NCBI GenBank assembly: GCA_002371495.1
Contig: DFIX01000028.1
Location: 1-7,081 of the forward strand
DNA length: 7,081 bases
From: Eggerthellaceae bacterium UBA3686
GTDB lineage: Bacteria > Actinomycetota > Coriobacteriia > Coriobacteriales > Eggerthellaceae
Direction: 5' to 3'
The position numbers and the translations under genes were made by a program. Position 1 is the stretch's first letter. Each line of letters starts with the position of its first letter. Positions 5,084-7,081 of this stretch are shown here, in pieces. A model generated the notes under the pieces. That model did no database searches and was not told where the DNA came from. It saw only the letters and a list, made by a program, of their open reading frames with translations.

Positions 5084-5233
5084 ATGTCTTTTGCTAAGAA
5101 TTTTAAAAAAGCATCTGTTTCGTTCATCAATTCGTGCAGTAGGTACGAGAAACCCGGCTCGGGGGAGCCGCGTCTCGACGACATGCAACGTCATTGGATT
5201 GAAGTTTGGGGCGCGCCCTGCACGAAGAACTAG
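5084..5233 (+). CDS. 49-residue peptide of unknown function
   Basis: The frame starts at ATG 5084, eleven bases after AAAGGA, and lies about 40 bases downstream of an extended -10. The product has a basic, Phe/Ser-rich N-terminal half (MSFAKNFKKASVSFINSC), then a Pro/Gly hinge, then a distinctive C-terminus (RLDDMQRHWIEVWGAPCTKN) with two Trp, one Cys and a WG-A-P-C ending. The first half is AT-rich and the second GC-rich, as if joined. A hairpin (CGGCTC, GGGG, GAGCCG at 5155-5170) lies within the coding DNA. No signal peptide or glycine leader site is seen. It might be another peptide precursor without a Nif11 leader, a small toxin-like peptide, or chance. I do not recognise a family. Confidence 0.4.
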   Translation: MSFAKNFKKASVSFINSCSRYEKPGSGEPRLDDMQRHWIEVWGAPCTKN

Positions 5234-5270
5234 CTCTGACTGAAGAATACAACCTCGTAATATGAGACAG

Positions 5271-5289
5271 CCCAATACGCTGTATTGGG
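5271..5289. repeat. Perfect 8-bp inverted repeat
   Basis: CCCAATAC (5271-5278) and GTATTGGG (5282-5289) pair around a three-base loop, 37 bases after the stop of the small peptide gene. Neither strand has a T-tract next to it, so it is a weak terminator candidate, or a protein-binding site. Confidence 0.4.
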
Positions 5290-5495
5290 TCACCTTATCT
5301 GGGCTAGGCTTCTCGTTTGATACAGCCGACCAGGAGGTCGCGAATCTAGACGAGCGCTGCGCGGCATGCGAGGATCGTGGGCTTTGCGTCGCCGGCTCGT
5401 AGCGTAGCTTCGACTTCGGTGCAGGTCGCCACATTAACCCGACCGCGATCGCATGCCCGAAGCGCGTGCGCCCGAAGGGCATACTCCCGATTCCC
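5290..5495. other. Non-coding stretch downstream of the protease
   Basis: No gene is supported here. It contains ATGCCC and GGGCAT as inverted arms (about 5452-5481) and GCCCGAAG twice close together. Minus-strand frames run open through it but lack starts and motifs. It may be a dispersed intergenic repeat, which cannot be tested without the genome. Confidence 0.35.
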
Positions 5496-7081
5496 CTATG
5501 CTCCACCAAGTTTCCGACCGCCGTCAGGAGGTCTTTTTCTCTCGAGGAAGACAACATCCTCCGTACGTGTTGTCTTATCATGGTCGTCGCTGCCGAAGCT
5601 GGCTGGCTTCTCTTCGTCAACCTCGAAGACCTCTCCATTCAAGACGGCATCCTCCGTCCCCGTCGCCTTATCGGCTTCGGTGAGCTCGGAGACCTCTTCA
5701 GGCGTGTTTTCCTGCGGCTCTGCATTCTGGTCTGCGGCATTGGCGGCTTCTTCGGTTTCTGCACAGGTCCTGTTTTGGTAGTCCTCCTGCGGCTCTGCGC
5801 TCAGGTTCGCTTCCTTGGCTGTTTCTGCGTCGGTCCTGTTCTGGTTCAGGCCCGTGCGGAGCTTATCGTTAGAAATGGCGAGCCTGCCGTCTTTGGTTGG
5901 GCCCACCGCGGAACCTCCGCCGCTCACGTGCATGTTTGCAAGATCGCTCAGGTACAGGACGGCCAGGTAGCCCGAGACGTAGTTCGCACAGCTGTTGTCG
6001 ACCTCGTTGCCATCGGCGTCGACGCCGTCGCAGTATTTCAAGTCGAAGTAGACGGGCGTGCCGAGGTAGCGAGCGTTCAGGTAGTTGTCCAAAACGTTGT
6101 CAACGGGGGTGCTGCCGGTCAAATCCCTGCTGAGCAGGTGAAATTCCCCATTGCGATACTGGTAGACGTTCTCCATGGCCGAAGCGCTGCCCTCTATGAA
6201 CCATGCGGGGAACCTCGTTGCAGCGCACTCCGCCGCCGTCCTCGGGTTTTTCCAGTCGCCCGAAGCGTCGGTCTGCCTGTTAGCGAGTCCCGCGGTGCCG
6301 AACATGCCCAGACGGTTGTAGTCATTCATGAAGGCGTGGAACATCTCGTGCACGATGGTGTTCACGAAGGTTTCGAAACCCTCCCCGGAACGGGCGAGAA
6401 TGTAGCGCCCCGTTGCAGGGTCCACCAGCGCCGTGCCTTCGTCGTCCCTCTTCACGAGGGCCGCCGCGTTGACGCCGATCATGTAGCTGTACCTGAGCGC
6501 GCCGTCTATTCTCGCGGACGCATCGTCCACATAGGCCAGAGCGCCTTCCTTCTCGATGTCATGCGCCGGGTCGCCGTCCTTGTCGCCTTTCGCGAAAAAG
6601 ATGTACAAGCCGATCTGCGTGCCGATCTCGCCCTTGTCCGCCGCCGTGCGGAACGCCGGGAACTTGTCGAGGAGCAGGTTTACAGCCTGCGGCTCGAGCT
6701 TGTTGACTATGAGGTCTATGAGCCATGTGAGGTCTTCGTCGGTTAGCGCTTCGCGCGCCGTTTGGGCGCAGTAGATGTCCGTCAAGGTGGGCTGCGTGGT
6801 TTCCGCGGTTCCGGCCCCGATGCCGCTTGGGGTTTCGAGTGAAGCAGGGGAGACGCCGGCGGCGCGGACGAACAGACCCTTCAACGAGGCTGGCAGGATG
6901 TAGGTGATGCCGGTCTGCTCGCTGTAGACCGAGATGACCTCGTCGGTGCCGAACAGCGCAGTGAGCTCTTCGGAGAGCGTCGCCTCATAGCTGGAGCCCT
7001 GCAGCTCGTAGTCGTCCGGCACGAAGAACGCGAGCACGGGCAGGTAGGTGCGGCCGCGAATGTGAAAAAGGGGTCTGACCC
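5496..7081 (-). CDS. Gluzincin-type zinc metalloprotease, start off the right edge
   Basis: The minus frame is open from the window edge to TAG at 5496-5498. Numbering from an internal GTG at 7037 (residue 1), the active-site helix is VHEMFH (H230, E231, H234; DNA 6350-6336). The probable third zinc ligand is E282 in AWFIEGSASAMEN, giving the HExxH...WFxEGxA arrangement of gluzincins. Other segments are RYLGTPVYFDLKYCDG and NYVSGYLAVLYLSDLAN. Residues from about 397 form a Glu/Ala/Gln-rich acidic tail with a tandem repeat, where relatives, as I recall them, continue with a helical domain. The frame extends at least 14 codons above residue 1 (including IRGRTYLPV), so the real start and any signal peptide lie outside. 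It is likely an exported peptidase acting on surface or host protein; the substrate is unknown. The exact MEROPS family is not assigned. Confidence 0.75.
   Translation of the reverse strand, partial: VRPLFHIRGRTYLPVLAFFVPDDYELQGSSYEATLSEELTALFGTDEVISVYSEQTGITYILPASLKGLFVRAAGVSPASLETPSGIGAGTAETTQPTLTDIYCAQTAREALTDEDLTWLIDLIVNKLEPQAVNLLLDKFPAFRTAADKGEIGTQIGLYIFFAKGDKDGDPAHDIEKEGALAYVDDASARIDGALRYSYMIGVNAAALVKRDDEGTALVDPATGRYILARSGEGFETFVNTIVHEMFHAFMNDYNRLGMFGTAGLANRQTDASGDWKNPRTAAECAATRFPAWFIEGSASAMENVYQYRNGEFHLLSRDLTGSTPVDNVLDNYLNARYLGTPVYFDLKYCDGVDADGNEVDNSCANYVSGYLAVLYLSDLANMHVSGGGSAVGPTKDGRLAISNDKLRTGLNQNRTDAETAKEANLSAEPQEDYQNRTCAETEEAANAADQNAEPQENTPEEVSELTEADKATGTEDAVLNGEVFEVDEEKPASFGSDDHDKTTRTEDVVFLERKRPPDGGRKLGGA
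5712..5864 (-). repeat. Tandem imperfect repeat in the protease acidic tail
   Basis: Two copies of a unit of about 22-25 residues follow each other: QNRTDAET...AEPQED and QNRTCAET...AEPQEN. The DNA shows the same blocks: CTGCGGCTCTGC at 5712 and 5787, and TTTCTGC then GGTCCTGTT at 5756 and 5822. The differing offsets (75 and 66 bases) mean a three-codon insertion or deletion between copies, so the reading frame is kept. Confidence 0.7.
7065..7081. repeat. REP-like palindrome at the right edge
   Basis: GGGTC, T, GACCC (7071-7081) forms a small palindrome preceded by AAAAAG, so the minus strand reads hairpin then T-tract. Short palindromes of this GGTCTGACC type are common dispersed repeats in many bacteria. 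Its place inside an open protease frame at the last bases of the window is odd. Confidence 0.35.

Noticed and set aside
5039..5638. Minus frame of 199 codons spanning the small peptide gene and the protease end
   Set aside because: It overlaps the protease gene out of frame and the small gene in antisense. It has no ribosome-binding site and no recognisable motif.
5466..6746. Forward frame of 426 codons with hydrophobic stretches
   Set aside because: This is the antisense shadow of the metalloprotease. The minus frame contains HExxH and WFxEGxA and has coherent composition.

Overview
The window looks like accessory DNA of a GC-rich actinobacterium, most plausibly a gut Coriobacteriia/Eggerthellaceae member. 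That placement is an inference from the GC-rich coding style, the BspA-type leucine-rich-repeat surface protein and the secreted-type metalloprotease; no rRNA or marker gene is present. Two large genes, both on the minus strand and both cut by the window edges, frame the region: a surface protein at 1-1403 (start at 1403, rest off the left edge) and a zinc metalloprotease at 5496-7081 (start off the right edge).

The middle (about 1500-5300) is a mosaic of mobile-element debris and very small genes. From left to right it holds: a tyrosine-recombinase fragment cut before most of its catalytic residues; a 193-bp IS21-like end; an intact Nif11-type leader-peptide gene (2406-2615); a 59-residue N-terminal piece of an IS21-type transposase; a second perfect copy of the 193-bp IS end; the 3' part of a broken gene; a truncated Nif11-type leader (3493-3567) facing a second Nif11-type precursor (3478-3777, minus), with the two fused tail to tail; a third Nif11-type precursor (4196-4510) with a strong intrinsic terminator; a doubtful minus-strand ORF; and an AT-rich stretch with a 49-residue peptide gene.

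The most interesting content is the set of three intact-leader, double-glycine precursors plus one broken one. Two (2406-2615 and 3478-3777) share the junction GGGEW and have cores shaped like zinc-ribbon knuckles (paired C-x2-C). The third has a Thr/Ser/Cys core that would suit a lanthipeptide. No maturation enzyme, protease-transporter or immunity gene is visible, so any modification machinery would have to lie elsewhere. Perfect IS-end repeats flank precursor 1 and the other genes are broken, which suggests that precursor cassettes are being rearranged by insertion sequences. The terminator after precursor 3 and the separate ribosome-binding sites suggest that each precursor is its own transcription unit.
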